In this document: one piece after another, positions 1 to 9,935 of the stretch | How the letters are laid out: each line of letters opens with the position of its first letter | Position numbering within the stretch: the stretch's first letter is position 1 | Origin: VMDJ01 sp038144195 | GTDB lineage: Bacteria; Pseudomonadota; Gammaproteobacteria; Chromatiales; Chromatiaceae | Length of the DNA stretch: 64,000 nucleotides | Reading direction: 5' to 3' | Assembly: GCA_038144195.1 (NCBI GenBank) | Contig: JAYQNH010000002.1 | Span: forward strand, 620,001-684,000 | The notes under the pieces: model-generated | Database searches by the model: none | The model's input: only the letters and a program-made list of their open reading frames with translations | Told to the model about the DNA's origin: nothing | Made by a program: the position numbers and the translations under genes

Positions 1-744
1 CTCTGGTGGTAATACTGGCAATACAGTGAGGATCATCCACTCAGGACGGTTGCCTGAGGCATCTAATGACTCAAGCAACTTAAGACGCTTAGCGATCTTT
101 TTGATCTTGGTCTCAGAGTTGGTGTTTTGGATGTCTTCACGCATACGCTCGATTTCTTTCGGCATATCTAAGGTGCGCAGCAATTCGTAAACCGCTTCTG
201 CACCCATGCGTGCGTCAAACTCGTCACCGTTCTCTTCGATAGCTTCAAGATACTGGTCGTCGTTCAATAACTGGAAACGCTCCAAAGGCGTCATACCAGG
301 ATCAACAACCACATAGCTTTCGAAGTACAAAACGCGCTCGATATCGCGCAATGTCATATCCAACAACAAACCGATACGTGATGGCAGTGATTTCAAGAAC
401 CAGATGTGTGCCACTGGCGATGCCAATTCGATGTGCGCCATACGCTCACGACGAACCTTCGCCAAAGTAACTTCAACACCACACTTCTCACACACAACAC
501 CCCGGTGCTTCAAACGCTTGTACTTACCACACAAACATTCGTAGTCACTGACTGGGCCAAAGATCTTGGCGCAGAACAAACCTTCGCGCTCAGGCTTGTA
601 GGTACGGTAGTTGATAGTCTCAGGCTTCTTAACTTCACCAAAAGACCATGAACGGATCATGTCTGGAGATGAAAGGCCAATGCGGATTGAATCAAATTCC
701 TCGACCTGACCCTGCTGTTTCAGAATCTGTAATAGATCTTTCAT
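1..744 (-). CDS. rpoC: RNA polymerase beta' subunit, N-terminal 248 residues (cut by window edge)
   Basis: This is the start of the largest RNA polymerase subunit; the rest lies outside the window. The ATG at 744-742 overlaps the rpoB stop by one base (TAATG). Residues 1-88 match the clamp head, and the N-terminal zinc site is visible as C70, C72, C85 and C88 (ECLCG then CEKC). The catalytic NADFDGD motif would lie further downstream and is not in the window. No frameshift is seen in this part. It is the last visible gene of the rplKAJL-rpoBC order. Confidence 0.97.
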   Translation of the reverse strand, partial: MKDLLQILKQQGQVEEFDSIRIGLSSPDMIRSWSFGEVKKPETINYRTYKPEREGLFCAKIFGPVSDYECLCGKYKRLKHRGVVCEKCGVEVTLAKVRRERMAHIELASPVAHIWFLKSLPSRIGLLLDMTLRDIERVLYFESYVVVDPGMTPLERFQLLNDDQYLEAIEENGDEFDARMGAEAVYELLRTLDMPKEIERMREDIQNTNSETKIKKIAKRLKLLESLDASGNRPEWMILTVLPVLPPE

Positions 745-3700
745 TAGTCTTGCTCCAGCTCAATGTTGATGCCCAAGGAACGAATCTCCTTGACCAATAC
801 GTTGAATGATTCAGGCATGCCTGCTTCCATACGGTGATCGCCGTCAACAATGTTCTTGTACATACGGGTACGACCATTTACGTCGTCCGACTTAACCGTC
901 AGCATTTCCTGCAAGGTGTAAGCCGCGCCGTATGCCTCAAGTGCCCACACTTCCATCTCACCGAAGCGCTGACCACCAAACTGAGCTTTACCACCCAGAG
1001 GCTGCTGCGTAACCAAACTATATGGACCAGTTGAACGTGCGTGCATCTTGTCATCAACCAAGTGGTTCAACTTGATCATGTACATGTAACCCACCGTTAC
1101 GCGACGCTCGAAGTCATCACCAGTACGACCGTCGTACAACTGACATTGACCGTCTGCATCTGCACCCGCCAAGTCCAGCATGTAACGAATTTCGTCTTCA
1201 TGCGCACCGTCGAATACCGGAGTTGCCATTGGCACACCGCCACGCAGGTTGTTCGCCATTTCGAACAACTCTTCGTCAGTGAATGACTTCAGGTCTTCTT
1301 GCTTACCACTGTTGTTGTAAACCTTATCCAAGAAGTCACGCATATCTTTTGCTTTCGCTTGGTCATCTAACATCTGACCAATGCGCTCACCGATACCTTT
1401 GGCTGCGAAACCTAAGTGAGTTTCGAGAACCTGACCGATATTCATACGAGAAGGTACACCCAGTGGGTTCAATACGATTTGAACTGGACGACCGTTTTCG
1501 TCGAATGGCATATCTTCTACAGGCACGATACGAGAGATAACACCCTTGTTACCGTGACGACCCGCCATCTTGTCACCTGGTTGGATACGACGCTTAACCG
1601 CAACGTAAACCTTAACCATCTTCAAGACGCCAGGTGCTAAGTCATCACCTGCAGTGAGCTTGCGCTTCTTCTCTTCGTAACGAGTACGGAAATCAGTACG
1701 TAGATCTTCAACTTGCTTTGCGATCGCTTCGAGTTGTGATGCCGCTTCTTCGTTCTTCAAACGAATCTTCAACCATTCATCACGCTTAGTTTCTTCAAGC
1801 TGACCTTTGGTGACCTTAGAGCCATCGACCATCTGCTTGCCGAGCAACATGGTTTCAACACGCGCAAAGGTGTCTTCTTCCATGATACGTAACTGATCAT
1901 CAAAGTCCTTACGAACGCTTGCCAATTCAGCTTCTTCAATCTGCAACGCACGTGCATCTTTCTCAACACCATCACGGGTGAAGACACGAACGTCGATAAC
2001 AGTACCAGCCGTCTTAGTTGAAACACGGGTCGAAGTATCTTTAACGTCAGACGCTTTCTCACCGAAGATTGCACGCAGCAATTTCTCTTCAGGAGTCAGC
2101 TGAGTTTCACCCTTAGGGGTTACTTTACCGACCAAGATGTCGCCTTCGTTAACTTCGGCGCCAACGTAAACGATGCCTGACTCATCAAGCTTCGCGAGAG
2201 CTGCTTCACCAACGTTTGGAATATCGCCAGTGATCTCTTCAGGTCTAGCTTGGTATCACGCGCCATACACACGATTTCTTCAACGTGGATAGTGGTGAAA
2301 CGATCTTCTTTAACCACTTCTTCAGACACTAAGATCGAGTCTTCGAAGTTGTAACCGTTCCAAGGCATGAACGCGATACGCATGTTCTGACCCAATGCCA
2401 ATTCACCCATATCGGTTGAAGGGCCGTCAGCCATAACGTCGCCACGTGACACAGTGTTTCCAACATGAACCAATGGACGCTGGTTAATACAGGTATTCTG
2501 GTTAGAACGGGTGTACTTAGTCAGGTTGTAGATATCTACACCTGGCTCGCCCGCTTTGGTCTCATCATCATTAACACGAACAACGATACGTGCTGCGTCA
2601 ACTGACTCGATAACACCGCCACGCTTAGCAACAACGGTTACACCTGAGTCGACAGCAACCGTACGCTCCATACCGGTACCAACCAATGGCTTTTCAGCAC
2701 GCAGTGTTGGAACCGCTTGACGTTGCATGTTTGCACCCATCAATGCACGGTTCGCGTCGTCGTGCTCCAAGAACGGAATGATTGACGCCGCCACAGTTAC
2801 GATCTGCTTTGGAGAGACGTCCATATACTCAATTGCATCTGGCGCAGACAAGGTGAATTCGTTCTGGTGACGACATGAGATCAAGTCATCAACAAACTTA
2901 CCTTTACCATCAAGGTTCGCGTTCGCCTGAGCGATCACGTAACGGCCTTCTTCGATCGCTGACAAGTAATCGACTTGGTCAGTTACTTTGCCGTTTTCAA
3001 CTTTTACGTATGGGGTTTCTAAGAAGCCGTACTTATTCGTACGTGCGTAAACCGCCAATGAGTTGATCAAACCGATGTTTGGACCTTCAGGAGTTTCGAT
3101 AGGACATACGCGACCGTAGTGCGTTGGGTGTACGTCACGAACCTCGAAGCCTGCACGCTCACGCGCCAAGCCGCCTGGGCCTAATGCAGAAACACGACGC
3201 TTGTGCGTGACTTCTGATAATGGGTTGTTTTGGTCCATGAACTGCGAAAGTTGTGATGAACCAAAGAACTCTTTGATTGCAGCAGAAACAGGCTTCGCAT
3301 TGATCATCTCTTGAGGCATCAAACCTTCAGCTTCCGCCAACGTCAGACGCTCTTTAACCGCACGCTCAACACGCACAAGACCAACACGGAATTGGTTTTC
3401 AGCCATCTCACCTACGCAACGCACGCGACGGTTACCCAAGTGGTCGATATCGTCGACAACACCGTTACCATCACGAATTGCAACCAAGGTCTTCATCACT
3501 TCAAGGATGTCAGACGCTTCGCCGTAGGTTTTAACTGCCGCAACTGACTCTTCGTCATCGCGTGCAGAGAAATACTTGTGGTCATACAAGATGCCCGCGC
3601 CTTCAGCTTCTTCACGGCCAAGACGACGGTTGAACTTCATACGACCTACTGCAGACAAGTCATAACGCTCGTCAGTGAAGAACAAGTTATGGAACAAGTT

Positions 3701-4864
3701 CTGTGCAGCATCTTTTGTTGGTGGCTCACCAGGACGCATCATGCGGTAGATCTCAACCATCGCTTCAAGCGCGTTAGAGGTTGGGTCAGTACGCAAGGTG
3801 TCAGAGATGTATGGACCGTGATCCAAGTCGTTAGTGAACAGAGTACGAATCTCTTTCACGCCCTTCTCGAACAAGGTGTTCATCAACTCTTCAGTGATTT
3901 CGTCGTTTGCATTAGCAATCAACTCCCCGGTATCAGTATCGATAATGTTGTGCGCCAAGGTCTTACCAATGAGGTACTCCTTGTCGACATCCAACTTATC
4001 AATGCCAGCCGCTTCCAAATCACGGATGTGCTTAGCCGTAATACGCTTACCTTCTTCAACAAGCACTTTGCGACCCGACTTGATCGCAAATGCTGCAGTC
4101 TCACCACGCAAACGTGAAGGCACGAGCGCCAACTGCAAACCATCTTTCTGGAAGGTGAAGGTGTCGTTCTCAAAGAAGATATCCAAGATCTCTTCTGTCT
4201 CGTAACCCAAAGCGCGCAACAAGATAGTTGCAGGCAGCTTACGGCGACGGTCGATACGAACGAAGACTTGGTCTTTAGGGTCAAACTCGAAGTCCAACCA
4301 AGAACCACGGTAAGGAATCACGCGCGCTGAGAACAGCAACTTACCTGAAGAGTGCGTCTTACCTTTATCGTGATCGAAGAACACGCCAGGTGAACGGTGC
4401 AACTGAGAAACGATAACACGCTCAGTTCCGTTGATGATGAAGGTGCCGTTATCAGTCATGAGTGGCAATTCACCCATGTAGATCTCTTGGTCCTTCACTT
4501 CTTTAATTGACTTAGAGCCAGCTGGTGCATCTTTATCGTAGATGACCAAGCGAACCATCACGCGCAAAGGCGCTGCAAAGGTTGCGCCGCGCAACTGACA
4601 CTCACGCTCATCGAAAGTTGGCTCGCCTAAGCGGTAGCTCACATACTCCAATGCCGCACTGCCAGAGTAACTGACAATTGGGAAAACTGACTGGAACGCA
4701 GCATGCAAACCGTTATTAATACGATCAGCAATAGGCGTATCAGCCTGTAGGAATGCACGGTAAGACTCAATTTGAGTCGCCAGCAAGAACGGCACTTCTA
4801 GAATGCTCGAACGCTTGCCGAAGTCTTTACGAATACGCTTCTTCTCGGTGAACGAATAGGCCAT
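744..4864 (-). CDS. rpoB: RNA polymerase beta subunit (one frameshift)
   Basis: Catalytic core subunit of RNA polymerase. Two reading frames join into one protein of about 1373 residues, near the usual size for gammaproteobacteria. It begins MAYSFTEKKRIRKDFGKR and ends GINIELEQD, both typical. The frame breaks near 2245: the conserved ARDTKLGPEE is read as ARDTKLDLKR because one C of a CC pair (plus strand) is missing. Restoring it continues cleanly into PNVGEAAL and VGKVTPKGETQLTPEEKLL. As the gene is essential, a sequencing error is far more likely than a real break. It is cotranscribed with rpoC and separated from rplL by about 210 bases with hairpins. Confidence 0.96.
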
Positions 4865-4998
4865 GTTCGCCTTCCCTCATCTTCTTCGCTAAATGATGCA
4901 GCTTCTTTTGAAAGCCACCCAAACCTGATTACTCAGACCTGTTGTGTATGGAAATTTTCAAGCAAATCGCCCAGTGCGATCTCCTTGAAAACATCCAA

Positions 4999-5039
4999 TC
5001 CCGCAGAAACGGGAAAAGGCCGACGGTCAAAAGACCGCC
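4999..5039 (-). promoter_or_regulatory. paired hairpins in the rplL-rpoB gap
   Basis: The 212-base gap between rplL and rpoB holds two short hairpins: CCCG/CGGG at about 5001-5013, and CGGTC-AAAA-GACCG at 5024-5037. In Escherichia coli the equivalent gap carries an attenuator and an RNase III site that set the ratio of L7/L12 to beta. A similar role here is inferred from position and structure only. There is no strong T-run after the hairpins, so complete termination is unlikely. Confidence 0.45.
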
Positions 5040-5076
5040 AGCCTGATCGTCTGATGACGCTTATAAAACCCAAGGG

Positions 5077-5448
5077 TTACTTGAGCTCTACAGATGCGCC
5101 AGCTTCTTCTAGCTGCTTCTTAGCTTCTTCAGCGTCAGCTTTTGATGCGCCTTCCTTTACGGTAGTCGGTGCACCTTCAACTGCGTCCTTAGCTTCTTTC
5201 AAGCCAAGACCAGTGATGCCACGTACAGCTTTAATAACTGCAACTTTGTTAGCGCCAGCGCCAGTCAAGACTACGTCGAACTCAGTCTTTTCTTCTGCTG
5301 CAGCGCCTGCATCACCAGCGCCTGGTGCTGCTACTGCAACTGCTGCTGCTGCGCTTACACCAAACTTCTCTTCCATTGCTTCGATTAACTCAACAACATC
5401 CATTACAGACATGTTCGCAATCGCTTCTAAGATATCTTCTTTAGACAT
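5077..5448 (-). CDS. rplL: 50S ribosomal protein L7/L12
   Basis: Stalk protein of the large ribosomal subunit that recruits translation GTPases. The 123-residue length is normal. The order is an N-terminal dimerisation helix region (MSKEDILEAIANMSVMDVVE), an Ala-rich hinge at about residues 36-53, and the C-terminal domain with KTEFDVVLTGAGANK and GLGLKEAKDAVEGAP. It lies 61 bases downstream of rplJ, in the standard order. No defects are seen. Confidence 0.98.
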   Translation of the reverse strand: MSKEDILEAIANMSVMDVVELIEAMEEKFGVSAAAAVAVAAPGAGDAGAAAEEKTEFDVVLTGAGANKVAVIKAVRGITGLGLKEAKDAVEGAPTTVKEGASKADAEEAKKQLEEAGASVELK

Positions 5449-5509
5449 CGTGTCACTCCAAAAAAATAAAAATTAAAAAAACAAAAAGGGATTACCAAAG
5501 GCCGCCTTC

Positions 5510-6034
5510 TTAGGCTTCCTTCGCGTCGCGAATTGCTGCAACTGTGCGGACCAATTTGCCAGGAACTTCGTTCAGAGTCTGTGCCAACTTAGTGATCGGT
5601 GCTTGCATCACCGACATCAACATTGAAACAGCCTGATCGTAAGTAGGCATCTTCGCGAGTACGTCGAGTTGAGATGCATCCAACTTCTTACCACCGATGG
5701 CAAGCATGGTTACTTTCAACTTGTCGTGACCCTTTGCAAAGTCCTTGATCACACGGCCAGCAGCACCTGGATCTTCCTGAGAGAACGCAAGGATCAGAGG
5801 ACCAGTAAGGCCGTCTGCGATACATTCAAACTCAGTTCCTTCAACTGCACGCTTCGCTAGAGTGTTCTTGACTACACGCAAGTAAACGCCTTGGTTACGT
5901 GCATTCACACGCAACTCAGTTAGCTCACCTACTGTTAAGCCACGATACTCAGCTGCAACTGCAGAGAAAGCACCATTTGCTACTTCAGCAACTTCGGCGA
6001 CGATGGCTTGTTTTTGCTCGAAATTGAGTGCCAA
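5510..6034 (-). CDS. rplJ: 50S ribosomal protein L10
   Basis: Forms the base of the L7/L12 stalk. I place the start at the TTG at 6034 (giving ALNFEQKQAIVAEV after the initiator), because a perfect GGAGGTGA Shine-Dalgarno sequence lies five bases upstream. The in-frame GTG at 6043 overlaps that Shine-Dalgarno sequence and cannot be the start. Family hallmarks include YLRVVKNTLAKRAVEGT and the end GKLVRTVAAIRDAKEA. The length is 174 residues. It is preceded by an L10 leader, through which L10(L12)4 normally represses its own operon. Confidence 0.95.
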   Translation of the reverse strand: MALNFEQKQAIVAEVAEVANGAFSAVAAEYRGLTVGELTELRVNARNQGVYLRVVKNTLAKRAVEGTEFECIADGLTGPLILAFSQEDPGAAGRVIKDFAKGHDKLKVTMLAIGGKKLDASQLDVLAKMPTYDQAVSMLMSVMQAPITKLAQTLNEVPGKLVRTVAAIRDAKEA

Positions 6035-6109
6035 AGTCGTCACCTCCCATAACGCGGGAATTTCTTCCCGTTAAACACCTGAGAACTTTCGTTCCCGTTA
6101 AACAATCAA

Positions 6110-6250
6110 CAACACCTGTTGTTAAATGGTCGGTGCACCGCTAGCGGAGTATTCCGTTTCGCGGAGCGCCTATCTGCGTAGGAAATTAAGCCCGAGGACA
6201 CCTACGGTCTTTGATAGCGAGGACCGAAGTCCGCGCCCACAAAGTTCTTG
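6110..6250 (-). ncRNA. L10 leader (ribosomal protein autoregulatory RNA)
   Basis: The roughly 230-base gap between rplA and rplJ contains, on the minus strand, the characteristic ACCGTAGGTG ... CCTACGCAGA pairing of the L10 leader known upstream of rplJ in proteobacteria. Further stems flank it, including GCGGACTTCGGTCC near 6220-6233. In the known family, L10(L12)4 binds this RNA and represses rplJL translation. Identity rests on motif and position; the exact ends are estimates. Confidence 0.8.
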
Positions 6251-6274
6251 TTGAGAGCTTGCGCTCTCGAATTC

Positions 6275-6973
6275 TTAGGCCAGCTTCAGGGAAGCTTGGT
6301 CTACTGTTAGGCCTGGACCCATAGTTGAAGACACAGTGATCTTCTTCAGGTACACACCCTTCGCTGAGCTAGGCTTCAGCTTTTTCAACTCGTTCAACAA
6401 CGCTTCCAAATTCTCAGTTAACGCCGCTGGCTCAAAACCAACTTTGCCGATTGATGCATGAACGATGCCTGACTTATCAGTACGGAAACGTGCTTGGCCT
6501 GACTTAGCGTTAGATACCGCAGTCGCCACATCAGCAGTTACGGTGCCAACCTTAGGGTTAGGCATCAAACCACGTGGTCCAAGGATAGTACCGAGCGCAC
6601 CAACAACACGCATTGCATCTGGAGACGCGATAACCACGTCGAAATCCATCATGCCTTTCTTAACGTCTTCAGCCAGGTCATCCATACCAACGATGTCTGC
6701 ACCTGCAGCCTTAGCCGCTTCAGCGTTATCACCTTGGGTGAATACCGCAACACGTACGTCTTTACCGGTACCTGCAGGAAGGATCGCAGAACCACGAACA
6801 ACCTGATCAGATTTACGAGGATCAACGCCTAAGTTAATAGATACGTCAACGCTCTCTTTGAACTTAGTTGTAGACAGCTCATTCAACAATGCGAATGCTT
6901 CATCAACACCGTATTGCTTGCCTTCTTCAACTTTCTCGTTAATTGCCTTTTGGCGCTTAGATAGCTTAGCCAT
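6275..6973 (-). CDS. rplA: 50S ribosomal protein L1
   Basis: L1 stalk protein that binds 23S rRNA near the E site and in many bacteria represses its own rplKA messenger. The 232 residues match the family length. Conserved parts include VDPRKSDQVVRGSAILPAGTG, GPRGLMPNPKVGTVT and the C-terminal STMGPGLTVD. The start overlaps the rplK stop by one base (TAATG), so the two are translationally coupled. No defects are seen. Confidence 0.98.
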   Translation of the reverse strand: MAKLSKRQKAINEKVEEGKQYGVDEAFALLNELSTTKFKESVDVSINLGVDPRKSDQVVRGSAILPAGTGKDVRVAVFTQGDNAEAAKAAGADIVGMDDLAEDVKKGMMDFDVVIASPDAMRVVGALGTILGPRGLMPNPKVGTVTADVATAVSNAKSGQARFRTDKSGIVHASIGKVGFEPAALTENLEALLNELKKLKPSSAKGVYLKKITVSSTMGPGLTVDQASLKLA

Positions 6974-7407
6974 TACTCAACACCCTCAACATTCAAACCC
7001 ATGCTGCGCGCAGTACCCGCAATGGTGCGTACCGCTGCGTCCATATCTGCTGCAGTCAAATCAGCATCTTTGGTCTTAGCAATTTCTTCGAGCTGTGCAC
7101 GAGTCACAGTACCGACCTTCTCGGTATTAGGACGGCCAGAACCGCTCTTAAGACCGGCAGCCTTCTTCAAAAGGATTGCAGCTGGAGTTGTTTTAGTAAC
7201 GAAAGTAAAAGACTTATCGTTGTACACAGTGATAACCACTGGTACTGGAAGATCTTTTTCTACATCCTGAGTTTGGGCGTTAAACGCCTTACAGAACTCC
7301 ATGATGTTCACGCCGTGCTGACCCAAAGCAGGACCAACAGGAGGTGAAGGGTTAGCCGACTGAGCCGGCACCTGAAGCTTAATATAAGCGTCGATTTTCT
7401 TTGCCAT
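6973..7407 (-). CDS. rplK: 50S ribosomal protein L11
   Basis: Component of the GTPase-associated centre and needed for RelA activation. The 144-residue length is normal. The N-terminal domain carries the proline-rich PPVGPALGQHGVNIMEF motif, and the C-terminal rRNA-binding domain ends RTIAGTARSMGLNVEGVE. AGAGGTG lies upstream of the ATG at 7407. The gap to nusG (7408-7489) contains small hairpins (GTGTCGC/GGCGGCAC and TCAGG/CCTGA). Confidence 0.98.
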   Translation of the reverse strand: MAKKIDAYIKLQVPAQSANPSPPVGPALGQHGVNIMEFCKAFNAQTQDVEKDLPVPVVITVYNDKSFTFVTKTTPAAILLKKAAGLKSGSGRPNTEKVGTVTRAQLEEIAKTKDADLTAADMDAAVRTIAGTARSMGLNVEGVE

Positions 7408-7489
7408 AAAGCACCTCTGTTTGGGTAATAGCGATCAGGACTTTCACCTGACCTCCCCGGTTTATGTGCCGCCTAAGCGACACGAAAAA

Positions 7490-8023
7490 TTAGCTTTTCT
7501 CGACCTGACCAAATTCCAGATCGACTGGGGTAGAACGACCGAAGATCGAAACAGACACCTTCAGGCGACTCTTTTCGTAATCCACTTCTTCCACCGAGCC
7601 ATTGAAGTCGTTGAACGGACCATCGGTCACGCGGACAATCTCGCCCGGCTCGAACAACACCTTTGGCTTTGGCTTATCAACACCGTCTTGCATACGATTC
7701 AAGATCTGGTCAGCTTCACGATCAGTGATCGGCGCTGGACGGTCACCTGTACCGCCGATAAAGCCCATAACCTTTGGCACATCTTTCACCAAGTGCCATG
7801 CCTCATCGGTCATATCCATTTGAACCAAGACATAGCCAGGGAAGAACTTACGCTCGCTGCGACGCTGCGTACCACCGCGCATCTCAACCACTTCTTCCGT
7901 TGGCACCAAAATGTCACCAAACAATTCTTGTACGCCTGCGCGCTCGATACGCTCTTCAAGCGAACGCTTTACCGTTGCTTCAAAGCCCGAGTACGCGTGC
8001 ACTACATACCAGCGTTTAGACAT
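7490..8023 (-). CDS. nusG: transcription termination/antitermination factor NusG
   Basis: Binds RNA polymerase and couples it to Rho or the ribosome. The 177 residues comprise the N-terminal NGN domain (starting SKRWYVVHAYSGFE, with GYVLVQMDM) and a C-terminal KOW domain (PGEIVRVTDGPFNDFNGSVEEV). The gene lies two bases behind secE, the universal secE-nusG pair. Confidence 0.98.
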   Translation of the reverse strand: MSKRWYVVHAYSGFEATVKRSLEERIERAGVQELFGDILVPTEEVVEMRGGTQRRSERKFFPGYVLVQMDMTDEAWHLVKDVPKVMGFIGGTGDRPAPITDREADQILNRMQDGVDKPKPKVLFEPGEIVRVTDGPFNDFNGSVEEVDYEKSRLKVSVSIFGRSTPVDLEFGQVEKS

Positions 8024-8025
8024 GA

Positions 8026-8403
8026 TTAACCCTGCCCTGTTGCATAACGAACCAACATGAACAGCAACGAATCAACTGCCCACAAGAAAAGTGCCGTTAA
8101 CAACACCGCAATGCCAATAATCAGCAACGTTTGCAAAGTCTCTTGGCGGGTAGGCCAAACAACCTTACGGACCTCAGTACGCGCATCGGTGCTAAAGCGC
8201 CAAATTGCGCGACCCTTATTGGTCTGAACTGCAACAAATACAGCAGCTGCAACTACTGCCAACAAACCCAACAAGCGGATATAGGTTGGCTGTGCTTCAA
8301 AGTAGTAAAAGCCATAGATACCACCAGCCAACATCGCGAACGAGAGTGCGAGTTTGACTGTATCCAATGGCGATGACGCTTCGTTGCTTACTTCTGTACT
8401 CAT
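8026..8403 (-). CDS. secE: preprotein translocase subunit SecE
   Basis: Membrane subunit of the SecYEG translocon. The 125 residues resemble the three-helix form of Escherichia coli: hydrophobic segments at about residues 17-33, 42-58 and 93-115, with the conserved amphipathic motif TEVRKVVWPTRQET before the last helix. It is followed by nusG and preceded by tRNA-Trp. Confidence 0.97.
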   Translation of the reverse strand: MSTEVSNEASSPLDTVKLALSFAMLAGGIYGFYYFEAQPTYIRLLGLLAVVAAAVFVAVQTNKGRAIWRFSTDARTEVRKVVWPTRQETLQTLLIIGIAVLLTALFLWAVDSLLFMLVRYATGQG

Positions 8404-8417
8404 TTATCTGCCGAAAG

Positions 8418-8493
8418 TGGCAGGCCAAGAGGGACTCGAACCCCCGACCTGCGGTTTTGGAAACCGCTGCTCTACCAATTGAGCTATTGGCCT
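8418..8493 (-). tRNA. tRNA-Trp (CCA)
   Basis: A 76-base cloverleaf including an encoded CCA end. The acceptor stem is AGGCCAA/TTGGCCT, the anticodon stem is GCGGT/ACCGC with loop TTCCAAA (anticodon CCA), and the T arm contains GGTTCGAGTCC. It sits between tuf and secE and is probably cut from their shared transcript. Confidence 0.97.
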
Positions 8494-8504
8494 AGAAAAC
8501 ACGA

Positions 8505-8534
8505 ACGAGCCGACCCCTTTTGAGGGCGGCTCGT
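8505..8534 (-). terminator. strong hairpin between tuf and tRNA-Trp
   Basis: The arms ACGAGCCG/CGGCTCGT are extended by CCCTC/GGGGT with an AAAA loop. In the tuf direction the following bases are only moderately T-rich (GTGTTTTC), so this may be a partial terminator or a processing hairpin. The better T-run (TTTTTT at 8540-8545) is on the plus strand, where no gene reads into it. Confidence 0.55.
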
Positions 8535-8556
8535 CGACCTTTTTTGTACCTATCGA

Positions 8557-9747
8557 TTACTCGATAATCTTGGCAACCACACCGGCGCCAACGGTACGAC
8601 CACCTTCACGGATAGCGAAGCGTAGACCTTCGTCCATTGCAATCGGGTTGATCAACTTAACGGTCATCTGGACGTTGTCGCCAGGCATAACCATCTCAAC
8701 ACCTGATGGCAATTCACATGCGCCAGTCACGTCAGTGGTACGGAAATAGAATTGTGGACGGTAGCCGTTGAAGAATGGCGTATGACGACCACCTTCATCT
8801 TTGCCCAGTACGTACACTTCAGCTTCGAAGTGAGTGTGTGGGTTGATTGAACCTGGCTTCGCCAAGACTTGGCCACGCTCAACTTCCTCACGCTTAGTAC
8901 CACGCAATAGAACACCTACGTTGTCGCCAGCAACACCCTGGTCCAACAACTTACGGAACATCTCAACGCCCGTACAAGTGGTCTTAGCGGTCTCTTTGAT
9001 ACCAACGATTTCGATCTCGTCGCCAACGTTTACAACGCCGCGCTCGATACGACCGGTTACTACGGTACCACGACCTGAGATTGAGAATACGTCTTCGATT
9101 GGCATTATGAATGCGCCATCGATTGCACGCTCAGGCTCTGGAATATATGAATCCAACGCATCCATCAATGCGTCGATTGAAGGTCCACCGATCTCAGAAG
9201 TGTCACCTTCCAAGGCTTTCAGTGCAGAACCTTTGATGATTGGGGTGTCGTCACCTGGGAAGTCGTATGAGTCCAACAACTCACGGATTTCCATTTCTAC
9301 CAGCTCCAACAACTCTTCGTCGTCAACCATGTCAGCCTTGTTCATGTAAACAAGGATGTATGGAACGCCAACCTGGCGTGACAACAAGATGTGCTCACGA
9401 GTCTGTGGCATTGGGCCATCAGCGGCTGAACAAACAAGGATTGCGCCGTCCATCTGCGCCGCACCGGTGATCATGTTCTTTACATAGTCAGCGTGCCCTG
9501 GGCAGTCTACGTGTGCGTAGTGACGAGCTTCAGTTTCGTACTCAACGTGTGCGGTTGCGATGGTGATACCACGCTCGCGCTCTTCTGGAGCGTTATCGAT
9601 CTGGTCGTAGGCTTTCTGCTCGCCACCAAACTTTGCTGCCTGGTGTGTACAGATCGCTGCGGTCAGCGTGGTTTTACCGTGGTCAACGTGACCAATGGTG
9701 CCAACGTTAACGTGCGGTTTCTTACGTTCAAACTTCTCTTTAGACAT
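8557..9747 (-). CDS. tuf: translation elongation factor Tu
   Basis: GTPase that delivers aminoacyl-tRNA to the ribosome. The 396 residues are intact. G motifs are GHVDHGKT (near residue 18), the DCPGHADY switch II, and NKAD (near 136). It ends GGRTVGAGVVAKIIE. It is the protein gene of a tRNA-Tyr, tRNA-Gly, tRNA-Thr, tuf unit, an arrangement known from gammaproteobacterial tufB loci. Only one tuf is in the window. Confidence 0.98.
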   Translation of the reverse strand: MSKEKFERKKPHVNVGTIGHVDHGKTTLTAAICTHQAAKFGGEQKAYDQIDNAPEERERGITIATAHVEYETEARHYAHVDCPGHADYVKNMITGAAQMDGAILVCSAADGPMPQTREHILLSRQVGVPYILVYMNKADMVDDEELLELVEMEIRELLDSYDFPGDDTPIIKGSALKALEGDTSEIGGPSIDALMDALDSYIPEPERAIDGAFIMPIEDVFSISGRGTVVTGRIERGVVNVGDEIEIVGIKETAKTTCTGVEMFRKLLDQGVAGDNVGVLLRGTKREEVERGQVLAKPGSINPHTHFEAEVYVLGKDEGGRHTPFFNGYRPQFYFRTTDVTGACELPSGVEMVMPGDNVQMTVKLINPIAMDEGLRFAIREGGRTVGAGVVAKIIE

Positions 9748-9818
9748 CTTCTCGTTCTCTATTTAGATGTTTATCAAAAGAGCCGCACACTGTTTAAACA
9801 GTAAACGGCAACCAAAAC

Positions 9819-9894
9819 TGGAGCCCAGAAGCAGATTTGAACTGCCGACCTCACCCTTACCAAGGGTGTGCTCTACCAACTGAGCTATCTGGGC
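9819..9894 (-). tRNA. tRNA-Thr (GGT)
   Basis: A 76-base cloverleaf with encoded CCA. The acceptor is GCCCAGA/TCTGGGC, the anticodon loop is TTGGTAA (anticodon GGT), and the T arm contains GTTCAAATC. It is the last tRNA before tuf. Confidence 0.96.
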
Positions 9895-9935
9895 GTAACC
9901 TTAGGTGACATTTTCGTAGCCCCATCGCCCAAAAA

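Noticed and set aside
3578..4117. Plus-strand reading frame of 179 codons
   Set aside because: Antisense over rpoB; rich in Cys, Val and His as expected of a shadow frame.
4985..5476. Plus-strand Ala/Ser-rich frame of 163 codons
   Set aside because: It is the antisense of rplL; the composition reflects the Ala-rich L7/L12 hinge.
7421..8029. Long plus-strand reading frame of about 200 codons
   Set aside because: It lies antisense over nusG, has no recognisable family or ribosome site, and follows the codon structure of the real gene.
8536..8546. T-run making the tuf hairpin look like a plus-strand terminator
   Set aside because: No plus-strand gene reads into it; the hairpin is annotated for the minus strand at lower confidence.
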